Both the position numbers and the translations under genes were made by a program. Below, in pieces: positions 8,570 to 17,048 of a stretch of 64,000 bases of DNA. A model generated the notes under the pieces. That model worked only from the letters and a program-made list of their open reading frames with translations. It searched no databases and was not told the DNA's origin. Position 1 is the stretch's first letter. Each line of letters starts with the position of its first letter. This DNA comes from Desulfonatronum thioautotrophicum. Lineage in GTDB: Bacteria; Desulfobacterota; Desulfovibrionia; Desulfovibrionales; Desulfonatronaceae. The stretch lies in contig NZ_JYNO01000004.1 in assembly GCF_000934745.1 (NCBI RefSeq), positions 186,001 through 250,000 of the forward strand, in the 5' to 3' direction.

Positions 8570-10183
8570 TCAAATATGGTCGCCCTCAGGCCCAACCTCG
8601 AGAAATCTTCGTGCCGCAACGACGAAATTTTCGGCCCATGTCGGAACCCCCAGAGCGTGGAGATGGGTGTAGCAGGCAAACGTATTGCGGAAAATCAGCC
8701 CGTCCCTGTTCTGGTCTATGCCGCTGCCGCGTTGCATCTCCAAGGCATAGGACATTTCCAGCGGCAATGGGCTGACGCACCTGGAGTAATGGAATTCATG
8801 TCCGGTGAACTCCAGGCCCACGGGATGGAAGGGGTTGGGCTGGACGACTTTGGCCACGGTATAGCCATGCCCCTGCGGTTTGGCGCAGAGCATGGTCTGG
8901 ACCGGGAAAACACCGGCCATGGGGTACACGGTTTCCCGACAGATCAGGCTTTGTCCGAGGTACATGAATCCCCCGCATTCCGCGTAAATGGGCAACCCCT
9001 GTCGCGCAAGCCGATGAACCATGGCTCTTGTGGTCTCATTTTGGGCAAGCTGTTCAGCCTGGGTCTCCGGAAAGCCCCCTCCGAGATAGAGCCCGTGAAT
9101 TTCCGGCCATAAACTGGGTGCAAGCAGGCTGAGTTCCACCAATTCCGCACCATGTTTGCGGAGTTCCGCCAAGTTTTCCCGGTAGTAAAACCACAAAGCC
9201 GCATCCCGAACCACCCCGATGCGGACGGGAGATTCAAGGGCAGAAACGGGGTGCCGGCTGTGCCGACCAGATGGTTGGCAAACATTGAGAGCCGGCTGAG
9301 AATATGGCTTTACGCGCCGTTTTGCTGTCAGAGGCACGGGGTTGGCAGCCCCACAAGAGTCTACCTTGAGACAGCAGTCTTGAAGTTCACCTAAGAGTCC
9401 GTCCGATAGCGGGGTCGAGGTGGCCTGTTCGGCAATCGTCCGCAGGGCCTGCATGTCCAGACACTCCCGGGCGATGGTGGCCAGGTGGTTCAGAATGGCC
9501 TCGGCCTCGGTGCATTCCTGGTCGGAAACAAGGCCCATATGGCGTTCAGGGATAGGGTCTGGCTTTATTTTGGGCAGGATGCCCACCACGGGAACATCCG
9601 TATACTGCTCGATGCACTGTCGCAGGATGGTCTTGTGGCGCGGTCCCGCGGTTCGATTGAGGATTACTCCGGCCAGATTCAGGTTGGGCTCGAAATTTCG
9701 GCAGCCCAGGACCAGAGCCGCCACGGTACGGGTCATCTTCGTGCAGTTGATGATCAGCACCACCGGTGCATGGAGTCGTTTGGCCAGCTCAGCCGTCGAA
9801 CAGGAGCCACTGGTGTCTTTGCCGTCGAACAAGCCTCTGTTTCCTTCAATCAGGGCAAGGTCGACAGAGGCGGATTCCCGAAGGAAAAGCTGCACGAGAG
9901 CCTCATGGGGCATCATGAACGGGTCGAGATTGGACGTCTCGCGCCGTGCGGCCAATCCGAGCCATGCAGCGTCGATATAGTCGGGACCCTTTTTGAACGG
10001 CTTGACCTGCAGACCAAGATCGATCAGTGCCCGGCACAGGCCCAGGGAAATGATGGTTTTGCCCGCTCCCCCGCTGAGACCGGCAAGAATCAGACGAGCA
10101 GGGGAGGCCACGGAGTGTATGGGGGGCAAGGGGATAACGGGTGAAGGAAAAGGGGGAATGGCAGGAGGTGGTGAAGGGGGCAA
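8570..10183 (-). CDS. dsrN: CbiA/CobB-type amidase next to dsrABD (DsrN-like)
   Basis: A cobyrinate a,c-diamide synthase family protein. It has an N-terminal P-loop (AGLSGGAGKTIISLGLC) and a C-terminal type-1 glutamine amidotransferase domain with the nucleophile Cys in YAECGGFMYLGQ. In sulfur oxidisers the homologue DsrN is needed for the amidated siroheme of sulfite reductase, and the same gene follows dsrD in Desulfovibrio, so siroheme amidation is the probable role here; a function in cobalamin synthesis is the alternative. The annotated start gives a proline-rich leader of about 25 residues that may not be translated. It lies 155 nt downstream of dsrD on the same strand. Confidence 0.85.
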   Translation of the reverse strand: MPPSPPPAIPPFPSPVIPLPPIHSVASPARLILAGLSGGAGKTIISLGLCRALIDLGLQVKPFKKGPDYIDAAWLGLAARRETSNLDPFMMPHEALVQLFLRESASVDLALIEGNRGLFDGKDTSGSCSTAELAKRLHAPVVLIINCTKMTRTVAALVLGCRNFEPNLNLAGVILNRTAGPRHKTILRQCIEQYTDVPVVGILPKIKPDPIPERHMGLVSDQECTEAEAILNHLATIARECLDMQALRTIAEQATSTPLSDGLLGELQDCCLKVDSCGAANPVPLTAKRRVKPYSQPALNVCQPSGRHSRHPVSALESPVRIGVVRDAALWFYYRENLAELRKHGAELVELSLLAPSLWPEIHGLYLGGGFPETQAEQLAQNETTRAMVHRLARQGLPIYAECGGFMYLGQSLICRETVYPMAGVFPVQTMLCAKPQGHGYTVAKVVQPNPFHPVGLEFTGHEFHYSRCVSPLPLEMSYALEMQRGSGIDQNRDGLIFRNTFACYTHLHALGVPTWAENFVVAARRFLEVGPEGDHI

Positions 10184-10338
10184 CCCAAAATAGTTCGTCT
10201 TTCGGATATCGAAACCTGAGGAGGGCAGGTCGGTTACCCAACGCTACACATGCTCATGGCACTGGCAGAAGTGATTTATCTTGACGATATCCGAGGGATG
10301 ACGCGATATTCTGGGGACCCCCGTGAAAAAGGGCGTGT

Positions 10339-10578
10339 CTACTCGCCTTCGCCGGCTTGCTGCTTGCCGGCACCCTTGAGGCCGTAAAACGTGGTACTGC
10401 CGCTGGACCAGTATTCCAGGATTTCTTCGTTGACCATCTGCCCCAGAAGTTTCTTGACCTGCAAGGTTTTCATTTCCGGAACAAAGGCGGTCAAATCCTT
10501 GAAGTAGAATTTGGACTTGCTTTTGCTTTTGGCTTTCATGCCGTCAACGATGGCTTGTTTTGCCGCTTCTTGGTCCAT
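10339..10578 (-). CDS. dsrD: DsrD, winged-helix sulfite reductase partner
   Basis: The 79-residue DsrD protein is found almost only in organisms that reduce sulfite with DsrAB. It has a winged-helix fold and stimulates the reductase. The sequence shows the typical KFYFKDL, KKLLGQMVNEEILEYWSSGST and FYGLKG stretches. The ATG follows GAGGAG. The gene is third in the dsrA-dsrB-dsrD order and ends in a low-complexity tail. Confidence 0.95.
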   Translation of the reverse strand: MDQEAAKQAIVDGMKAKSKSKSKFYFKDLTAFVPEMKTLQVKKLLGQMVNEEILEYWSSGSTTFYGLKGAGKQQAGEGE

Positions 10579-10644
10579 GAGAGTCTCCTCGATTTTGGAA
10601 CAGCCTGGGGACGGGATGCCCCCAGGCCATAGTGACGGAATGGA

Positions 10645-11796
10645 TTAGAACTTGAAGTTCGTGGTCTGGCGCCAGGTTTCGTAGGCAGGATCGCGGAAAT
10701 CGTCGATCAAGTGCCAGGTGAATTCCAGATCGCAGACCTCGAAGAAGCGCTCCCAGCCGATGCGCTCGGCCCATTCGCCCAGGCGCTCGTACTTGTGGGC
10801 GCCCTTGGAGTAGGCATCCACAATCTGGCGGACTTTTTTGACCAGTGTGGGCCAGCGGGGCGGCTCGTTGGGCACGAAGTCCACGACGACCTTGGAGAAC
10901 TTGGGGTTGCTGATCCGGTTGGAGACCTTGCCGCCGACCATGATGATCAGACCATCGCCGCCCTGACCATCGGACAGCGGCAGGGCCGGACACATGGTGT
11001 AGCAGTTGCCGCAGAACATGCAGCGCTCATTCTTGATGGCCACGGAGTTGACCTTGGTGCCGTCGGGCAGGTCAACCTTGGTCGGGCGAATGGCGGCTGT
11101 GGGGCAGGCGGCCACGGCCAAAGGCACTTCGCAGATCTGGTCCAGAATCTTGTGGTCGATGATCGGCGGCTTGCGATGGTAGCCGACAAAGCCGATGTCC
11201 GAGCAGTGCACCGCGCCGCACATGTTCACGCAGCAGGCCATGGAGACGCGCAACTGGGCAGGCAGACGCATGTGGGTGAACTCATCAAACAGGTCATCCA
11301 TGACGGCCTTGACCGTGCCGGAGGCGTCCGTGGCTGCCGTGTGACAATGCACCCAGCCCTGGGTATGGATGATGTTGGTCATGCCCGCACCGGTGCCGCC
11401 GATGGGGAACTTGTAGCTACCTGCCGTATGCTTGCGGCTGAGCAGGTCTTCCTTCAATGGGGCCACTTTGTCCTTGCTGTCCACCATGAACTCAACGTTG
11501 TTCCGGGTGGTCCAACGGACATGTCCGCCACAATGCTTGTCGGCGATTTCACAGATTTCGCGGATTGTCTGCACACCCATCAAACGGGGAGAGCCGACAC
11601 GAACAGTATAGACCTCGTCGCCGCTTTCGGCCTTGTGCATCAGTACGCCGGGCTCGAGGATCTCATGGTACAGCCATTTGCCGTAGTTCTTCTTGATGAC
11701 CGGCGGCAGAAACTCTTTGTAATCCTTGGGGCCGATATCCGTAATCCGGTCTTTCATCGGCTGTTTCGGATCGTATCCTGAAGAAATGAATGCCAT
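10645..11796 (-). CDS. dsrB: DsrB, beta subunit of dissimilatory sulfite reductase
   Basis: DsrB binds the catalytically active siroheme coupled to a [4Fe-4S] cluster in the cytoplasmic DsrA2B2 reductase. The protein carries the siroheme/cluster region ([19 protein letters not shown]) and a ferredoxin insertion ([17 protein letters not shown]). Length (383 aa) is normal. The gene begins 21 nt behind dsrA with an AGGAGG ribosome site, in the same operon. Confidence 0.98.
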   Translation of the reverse strand: MAFISSGYDPKQPMKDRITDIGPKDYKEFLPPVIKKNYGKWLYHEILEPGVLMHKAESGDEVYTVRVGSPRLMGVQTIREICEIADKHCGGHVRWTTRNNVEFMVDSKDKVAPLKEDLLSRKHTAGSYKFPIGGTGAGMTNIIHTQGWVHCHTAATDASGTVKAVMDDLFDEFTHMRLPAQLRVSMACCVNMCGAVHCSDIGFVGYHRKPPIIDHKILDQICEVPLAVAACPTAAIRPTKVDLPDGTKVNSVAIKNERCMFCGNCYTMCPALPLSDGQGGDGLIIMVGGKVSNRISNPKFSKVVVDFVPNEPPRWPTLVKKVRQIVDAYSKGAHKYERLGEWAERIGWERFFEVCDLEFTWHLIDDFRDPAYETWRQTTNFKF

Positions 11797-11817
11797 TTGT
11801 ATAACCTCCTGGGCTCG

Positions 11818-13131
11818 TTACATTTTGTGACGGCTTCTGTAGTCTTCGATCTTCCGATCCCAACCGCCGGTGACCTCTTCTTCCTTCCAGAAGATGTACG
11901 GGTTGGTCCGCGGCTCCTGAACCACACGGGCATCAACTTCAACTTCCAGGACCTGGAGGATTTTGTAGAGACCGATGCGCTTCATGGTTTCACCGACACG
12001 CTCGCGGTTTTTGCCCTCTTCCATCCAGAATTCAAACAGCTTCTCGATCAGGTCCTTGATCTCGGTGTACGGAGATTCGCACTTGATGAAGGGAACGACC
12101 AGGGTGCCCATCTGGGCGCCGTCCAGGATCGGAGCCTTGGCGCCGAGCAGCATGGCGCAACCGGTATCTTCGCCGATCCGCAAAGCGCGGGGCATGGCGT
12201 TGATGCAGTGCATGCAGTGGTTGCACTCTTTGTCGTTGATCTTCAGGGTATCGCCTTCCATCCACATACACTTGGTCGGACAGAGGTTGATGATTTCCTT
12301 TTGGATGTCGAACTTGCCCCAGTCGCGACCGGCATGGGCGCCGCCGTTCGGGGGAATTTCACCGCCAATGTAGGCCTTGACCGCTTCCTGGTTGATCCGG
12401 ATGTTGTCCTTCCACAGACCGATGAAGGACAGGTCGGAACGGGCAATGGAGGCCACGCAGCCGTTGGGGCAGCCGTCCATCTTGAACTTGAACTTGTAGG
12501 GGAAGGCCGGGCGGTGCAGGAAGTCCTGGAACTCGTGGGTCAGATCGTTGCAGAGATCCTGGGCATCGATACAGGAGTACTCGCAACGGGACATGCCCAG
12601 ACAGCAGGCCGGGGTGCGCAGGTTGGAGCCGGAGCCGCCCAGGTCGGTGTCCAGGTTGTGGGTCAATTCATAGAAGATTTCTTCCAACTGTGGGGTGGTG
12701 GTGCCCAGCCAGACAATGTCTCCGGTGGAGCCGTGCATGTTGGTCATGCCGCTGCCGCGGAATTCCCACAGGTCACAAAGCTTGTTCAGGAATTCCGTGC
12801 TGTAGTACAGTCCGGACGGCTGGTTGACACGCACGGTGTGGAAATGGGCCACGCCGGGGAACATTTCCGGCTGGTCGCAGTACCGGCCGATGACGCCTCC
12901 ACCGTATCCGAAGACGCCGACAATGCCGCCGTGCTTCCAGTGGGTCTCGCCATCGGTGAAGGAGAGTTCCAGCACGCCCAACAGGTCGTCACAGACGTCC
13001 ACGGGGATCTGATACTCAACGCCCTTCTCGTTCTTTGCCCTGGACTCCGCTTCCCGCTTGATGTCGGAAACAAAGCTGGGCCAAGGACCTTTTTCCAGCT
13101 CGTCCAACAACGGGGTCTTGTGTTTCGCCAT
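11818..13131 (-). CDS. dsrA: DsrA, alpha subunit of dissimilatory sulfite reductase
   Basis: DsrA partners DsrB in reduction of sulfite to protein-bound trisulfide on DsrC. Visible motifs are the siroheme/iron-sulfur ligands TPACCLGMSRCEYSC and CPNGCVASIARSD, plus a ferredoxin domain (CNHCMHCINAMPRAL). Length (437 aa) is typical. It is the first gene of the operon and has a GAGGAGGC ribosome site. Placement beside dsrN and near dsrMKJOP confirms the assignment. Confidence 0.98.
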   Translation of the reverse strand: MAKHKTPLLDELEKGPWPSFVSDIKREAESRAKNEKGVEYQIPVDVCDDLLGVLELSFTDGETHWKHGGIVGVFGYGGGVIGRYCDQPEMFPGVAHFHTVRVNQPSGLYYSTEFLNKLCDLWEFRGSGMTNMHGSTGDIVWLGTTTPQLEEIFYELTHNLDTDLGGSGSNLRTPACCLGMSRCEYSCIDAQDLCNDLTHEFQDFLHRPAFPYKFKFKMDGCPNGCVASIARSDLSFIGLWKDNIRINQEAVKAYIGGEIPPNGGAHAGRDWGKFDIQKEIINLCPTKCMWMEGDTLKINDKECNHCMHCINAMPRALRIGEDTGCAMLLGAKAPILDGAQMGTLVVPFIKCESPYTEIKDLIEKLFEFWMEEGKNRERVGETMKRIGLYKILQVLEVEVDARVVQEPRTNPYIFWKEEEVTGGWDRKIEDYRSRHKM

Positions 13132-13295
13132 TGTTCTGCCTCCTCGAGGGTTTTTGGGGGTTCACCACAACAAAACATAAGGGGGCCGAAAACCTTCATC
13201 CGCTGGAATGCATCCGACGGACCCGACTTTGACGGCCTCCTCGCTGTGCAAAATGAATCCATTGACCAAAGAAGCTCAAAAATGCTTCGTGAAAA

Positions 13296-13325
13296 TTATT
13301 ACAACCGTAAAGTGCTTATTGTCAA
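13296..13325 (-). promoter_or_regulatory. candidate sigma-70 promoter of dsrABDN
   Basis: On the minus strand a perfect -35 TTGACA (13320-13325) is followed after 18 nt by TAATAA (13296-13301). Transcription would begin near 13288, leaving an untranslated leader of about 155 nt before dsrA. No operator could be assigned. Confidence 0.6.
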
Positions 13326-13413
13326 GGCAACAATGGATTTTACAGAGAAAACATGACCCGATGCCCCGGGGGGGAGAACACAAAAAAGGTTCCCATAAAG
13401 ATAAACTGATATT

Positions 13414-13989
13414 TTAGGAGATTGATTCGGAGACGTCACGAGAAACCTTCCAACCGTAACTGCTGGGCAATGTCCTGCTGTTATATATTTTTCCTTCAGC
13501 CCGGAATGGCCGTAACTTGATGTTCAGGAGCTGAATCTGGTCTGCAAGGCGGCGTTTATAGGGAAACAGTTGTGATGCACTCTTACGTTCTTCCAAAAAA
13601 AGAATGACTTGGATGCGGGGAGGGTGTTGGTTGTGAAAAAGAGCGCGAGTGAAGGGTCGTAATTCTGGGATGTCCCAGCGCTGGGCGGCAAAAAGGCCGG
13701 ATAGCGTGTCCCGGACTTTCTGAGCCACTTCCGCAACCAGGCGGCCGGACAGCAGGCGCTGACGGTTACGGGACTCATGGCCGGTCAGGTCCTTGACCTC
13801 GATGAGCATCACGTCTCCTGTGGAGCTTGCAATGGCGCTTGCCGTAGGGCGCAAGGTCAGAAAGTCCACGGCCTTGGTTCCTTCGACGCGGAGCATGGTG
13901 CTGCGATAAAATTTCGTGTCGTCATACTTGCAAACCACGATGCCGCGGGAAAAACGGAAAAGCAGTTCACCCTCGACGTATTCCGTCAT
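13414..13989 (-). CDS. putative PD-(D/E)XK-type nuclease, partner of the AAA ATPase
   Basis: A 191-residue protein of unknown family. A hydrophobic strand ending in an acidic-Lys motif (GDVMLIEVKDLTGHE, about residues 58-72) has the form of a PD-(D/E)XK nuclease core, with Glu-x-Lys preceded by Asp. The later stretch IQVILFLEERK could be a further core strand. Its ATG overlaps the stop of the upstream AAA gene (ATGA), so the two are one translational unit. By analogy with ATPase-nuclease pairs such as OLD/Gabija and PARIS, it may be the effector. The nuclease call is from motif shape only. Confidence 0.55.
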   Translation of the reverse strand: MTEYVEGELLFRFSRGIVVCKYDDTKFYRSTMLRVEGTKAVDFLTLRPTASAIASSTGDVMLIEVKDLTGHESRNRQRLLSGRLVAEVAQKVRDTLSGLFAAQRWDIPELRPFTRALFHNQHPPRIQVILFLEERKSASQLFPYKRRLADQIQLLNIKLRPFRAEGKIYNSRTLPSSYGWKVSRDVSESIS

Positions 13990-15110
13990 GGTTTGGTTTC
14001 CCTTGGTGACGCCTCGGACGGCTCGAGATTCCTTTCCAGGTCTTGCATCCTGTCTGTTTCCAGGTGCTGTTCCAGGTAGCGATCGCTCTGGTCCAACTCT
14101 TCCTCCAGGGCCGCAATATTGGGCAGGCCCTCGATGTTTTCGTCCTGGTGGGCAACGACCCCGGAATTATGGTATTCCAGTCCGGTGAACAGGGTCGGTA
14201 CGGCATGGGAGCGGTTCAACAAGGTCAATTCCCTGAGCAGGAAAAGGCTGTGGGTGGCAATGACCACCTGAATTCCGGCCTGGGCCGTGGCCAAGAGTGC
14301 CTTGGCCACCTTGCGGATCAGTTTTGGATTCAGGTTGCTGTCCGGTTCATCCCAAAACAGCGTACATCCACGGCACAATGATCCGTTGAGCAGCAGGTAC
14401 GCAAGCTGCGCTATTTTTCGCAGCCCCTCAGCCAGCAAGCTGATTTCCAGTTTGCCCTTGTCGTGGGTTTTGAGGTGAAATCGCCCGTTCTCCAGGAGAA
14501 CCTTGCCCCGCAGAATAGCCTCCAGTTCGCGGATGAGGGAGGTCACCGGATCCAGTTGGGACAGCTTCAACGCCCCGGCTTGAAATTTTCGGCACAGGTC
14601 GTAATAGGTTTCGTCCATGGGCAGCTCGCGGCGTTCGTAGGAGCCAACCAGGCTGGGAAAGAGCGACAGGGCCTCCTTGGGGGGCAGCATGACCGGAGGT
14701 TTCGCGATTTTTGAGGGGGTGTGGGCCTCGATGATCACCTTTTTGCGACTGTTGGGCGCGAAGCTGAAACGCAGGGCATGGCCCTGAAAGTCGGCGTGGA
14801 CCACGCAACGAGACCGCCCAGATGCACGATCTGGTGAACGATTGGCTGAACGATTGACCAGCCCGCCCAGAAAATCCGGCCGAAATACGGCCACCAACTT
14901 TTCCGCGATCCGTTCGTCCAAGTGAAAGTGGATTTCCGGGGCTGTTTCCTCGGAACTTTCGCTCTGCAGAGCGCTGAGTACATAGGCCAGTTTCAGCAGA
15001 TGGCTTTTACCGGTGCTGTTTTCGCCGACAATGACATTCATGCCGGTGGTAACGTCCAGCTTGGCCTCGGCAAACAAGGAAAAGCGGGTAAGGGCCAGTG
15101 ATGTCAGCAT
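13986..15110 (-). CDS. SMC/RecF-like AAA ATPase (AAA_15/OLD-type)
   Basis: An ABC-type ATPase of the RecF/OLD group. Walker A is VGENSTGKSHLL (residues 28-39 from the preferred start), the Walker B/D-loop region is CTLFWDEPDSNLNP, and the switch histidine is in VVIATHSLFLL. The start is placed at the ATG ending at 15110 because a GGAG lies 9 nt upstream; the longer frame to 15212 adds a charged leader with no ribosome site. The gene overlaps the nuclease-like gene by 4 nt. It lies alone between dsrA and asnS, consistent with a mobile two-gene defence cassette. Confidence 0.8.
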   Translation of the reverse strand: MLTSLALTRFSLFAEAKLDVTTGMNVIVGENSTGKSHLLKLAYVLSALQSESSEETAPEIHFHLDERIAEKLVAVFRPDFLGGLVNRSANRSPDRASGRSRCVVHADFQGHALRFSFAPNSRKKVIIEAHTPSKIAKPPVMLPPKEALSLFPSLVGSYERRELPMDETYYDLCRKFQAGALKLSQLDPVTSLIRELEAILRGKVLLENGRFHLKTHDKGKLEISLLAEGLRKIAQLAYLLLNGSLCRGCTLFWDEPDSNLNPKLIRKVAKALLATAQAGIQVVIATHSLFLLRELTLLNRSHAVPTLFTGLEYHNSGVVAHQDENIEGLPNIAALEEELDQSDRYLEQHLETDRMQDLERNLEPSEASPRETKP

Positions 15111-15467
15111 GACGGGGCGCTCCGGTGGAAGATACTGGGCTTGGCGAATCCCTTCTCTGGGATCGGTTCTGAAGATTCTGTTTTCATGACGTTTTGCTGG
15201 AAACACTTGCATGGAAAGAGAAGATGGTCAATGTTGTTTCGAAGTTGATGCCCAGTAAAATTGTCCTTGCTGATCACCCGCTGTCCAACGCTTTTTGAAA
15301 TTGAAATCGTGAATGCAATCGCCGGCCATGCCCCCATGTCCACCTCGATGACGTAATGAAGTGTTAATGCAAGATTTATCAGTTCCGATTATGATTTCCA
15401 CAGCGATACGTGGCAGACTTGCCCCTGGGAATCGTTTATCCCAAGCTCATTTGATGGAGAAGGCCAT

Positions 15468-16847
15468 ATGACCAGAACATCCGTTTTAGATACTCTGAAC
15501 GCCACCGAGGCGCTGGGTTCCATTTTGGTTCGGGGCTGGGTGCGCACTCGCCGGGATGCCAAAGAGGTAACCTTTCTGGAGGTCAATGACGGTTCCTGTC
15601 TCAAAAACGTGCAGGTCGTTGTGGATCACATCGTGGCGGACAAGCGGTTCAAGGACGTGAACACCGGAGCAGCGGTGGAGATTCACGGCGAGCATGTGGC
15701 CTCGCCTGCAACAGGACAAAACTGGGAGGTCCGGGCCGAGCGGGTCGTGCTTGTCGGCACGGCGGACCAGGAAACATATCCGCTGCAGAAGAAGCGCCAT
15801 TCGGACGAGTTCCTGCGGACCATTGCCCATCTGCGGCCCAGAACCAACAAGTACGGGGCCATGGCCCGGATCCGGTCGGAAGCGGCCTTTGCCGTGCATG
15901 ATTTTTTTCGTCGGCGTGGCTTCTGGCACCTGCATGCACCGATCCTGACCGGGTCGGATTGCGAGGGGGCCGGGGAGATGTTCAGGGTAACCAGTCTTTC
16001 GCCGGAGCACCGGCCCAGGCTCGGAGCCGACATCCATGCCGAGGATTTTTTCGGCAGGCAAGCCAATCTGACCGTCTCAGGCCAACTGGAGGCCGAGCTC
16101 TATGCCTGCGCCCTGGGCCAAGTCTATACGTTCGGCCCAACCTTTCGGGCCGAGAATTCCAACACCCCGCGCCATGCCGCGGAATTCTGGATGATCGAGC
16201 CGGAGTTCGCCTTTGGGGATCTGGCCGAAGACATGCAACTCGCCGAGGACCTGACCAAGGCCATGGTCCGCCAAGTCATGGCGCACCGTGCGGAGGACCT
16301 GGAACTCTTCGGCAAGTTCGTGGATAAGACATTGCTTCGCGACCTGGAAACCCTGCTGGCCAAGCCATTTGCCCGGATTTCCTACACTCAGGCCATCGAC
16401 ATCCTGGAGGACAGCAAACGGGACTTTGAGTTCCAGGTATTGTTCGGCTCGGATTTGCAGACCGAACACGAACGTTTCCTGGCCGAGGAACACTTCAAGC
16501 AGCCGGTGATCGTTTTCAACTATCCGCGCACCATCAAGCCATTCTATATGCGTCTTAACGACGATGGCGAGACCGTGGCGGCCATGGACGTTCTCGTGCC
16601 GCGGGTGGGCGAGCTGGTGGGCGGGAGCCAGCGTGAGGAGCGGCTGAATATCCTTTCAGACCGGATGGACGAGCAGGGCCTAAACAAGGATGCCTACTGG
16701 TGGTACCTGGACACCCGCCGCTTCGGTTCCGTCCCCCACGCCGGCTTCGGTATGGGGTTTGAGCGCTTCTTGATGATGCTCACCGGCGTCACCAACATCC
16801 GCGACGTGATCCCCTTCCCCCGCACGCCGGGGCATCTGGAGTTTTGA
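15468..16847 (+). CDS. asnS: asparaginyl-tRNA synthetase
   Basis: A class IIb aminoacyl-tRNA synthetase that charges tRNA-Asn in the cytoplasm. The N-terminal OB-fold anticodon-binding domain includes VRGWVRTRRDAKEVTFLEVND; the catalytic domain has motif 2 (FGPTFRAENSNTPRHAAEFW) and motif 3 (GFGMGFERFLMMLTG). The GAGEMFRVT loop and Asn-type motif 2 separate it from AspRS. Length (459 aa) is standard. The ATG is preceded by GGAGAAGG. It looks vertically inherited and is a single-gene unit. Confidence 0.97.
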   Translation: MTRTSVLDTLNATEALGSILVRGWVRTRRDAKEVTFLEVNDGSCLKNVQVVVDHIVADKRFKDVNTGAAVEIHGEHVASPATGQNWEVRAERVVLVGTADQETYPLQKKRHSDEFLRTIAHLRPRTNKYGAMARIRSEAAFAVHDFFRRRGFWHLHAPILTGSDCEGAGEMFRVTSLSPEHRPRLGADIHAEDFFGRQANLTVSGQLEAELYACALGQVYTFGPTFRAENSNTPRHAAEFWMIEPEFAFGDLAEDMQLAEDLTKAMVRQVMAHRAEDLELFGKFVDKTLLRDLETLLAKPFARISYTQAIDILEDSKRDFEFQVLFGSDLQTEHERFLAEEHFKQPVIVFNYPRTIKPFYMRLNDDGETVAAMDVLVPRVGELVGGSQREERLNILSDRMDEQGLNKDAYWWYLDTRRFGSVPHAGFGMGFERFLMMLTGVTNIRDVIPFPRTPGHLEF

Positions 16848-16850
16848 TCG

Positions 16851-17048
16851 CTACTGCCAAGCGCCATCTTCAGCGCACATTTCAAGAAAAACCTTCAGGG
16901 AGAGAGCGGCTTCTTTCTTGAGATTTTCAGTATCCTTGGCATAAAAATCCGCCCCACCGTCGATATCAGTGAATTCTCCTCGGAACATCTCAATGTCCGG
17001 ATCATATTTGATGACAGCGCGATAACCGTCAATTTCCACTACATGCAT
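16851..17048 (-). pseudogene. hicB: truncated HicB-type antitoxin
   Basis: The 65 residues (MHVVEIDGYRAVIKYDPDIE to the end) match the N-terminal HicB_lk domain, which normally continues into a ribbon-helix-helix DNA-binding tail after AEDG. Here it stops at AEDGAWQ, directly against the end of asnS, so the DNA-binding part is missing. No hicA toxin gene stands beside it. The start codon overlaps the stop of the MoeA fusion gene by one base. It is probably a leftover of a toxin-antitoxin module. Confidence 0.6.

Noticed and set aside
10711-13356. Long plus-strand open frames opposite dsrB and dsrA
   Set aside because: They are shadows of GC-rich coding sequence; the translations are low-complexity (many His, Gly, Val) and the minus strand encodes certain DsrA and DsrB.
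15213-15467. tRNA gene upstream of asnS
   Set aside because: No cloverleaf with a TTC-loop or anticodon arm could be found by eye.
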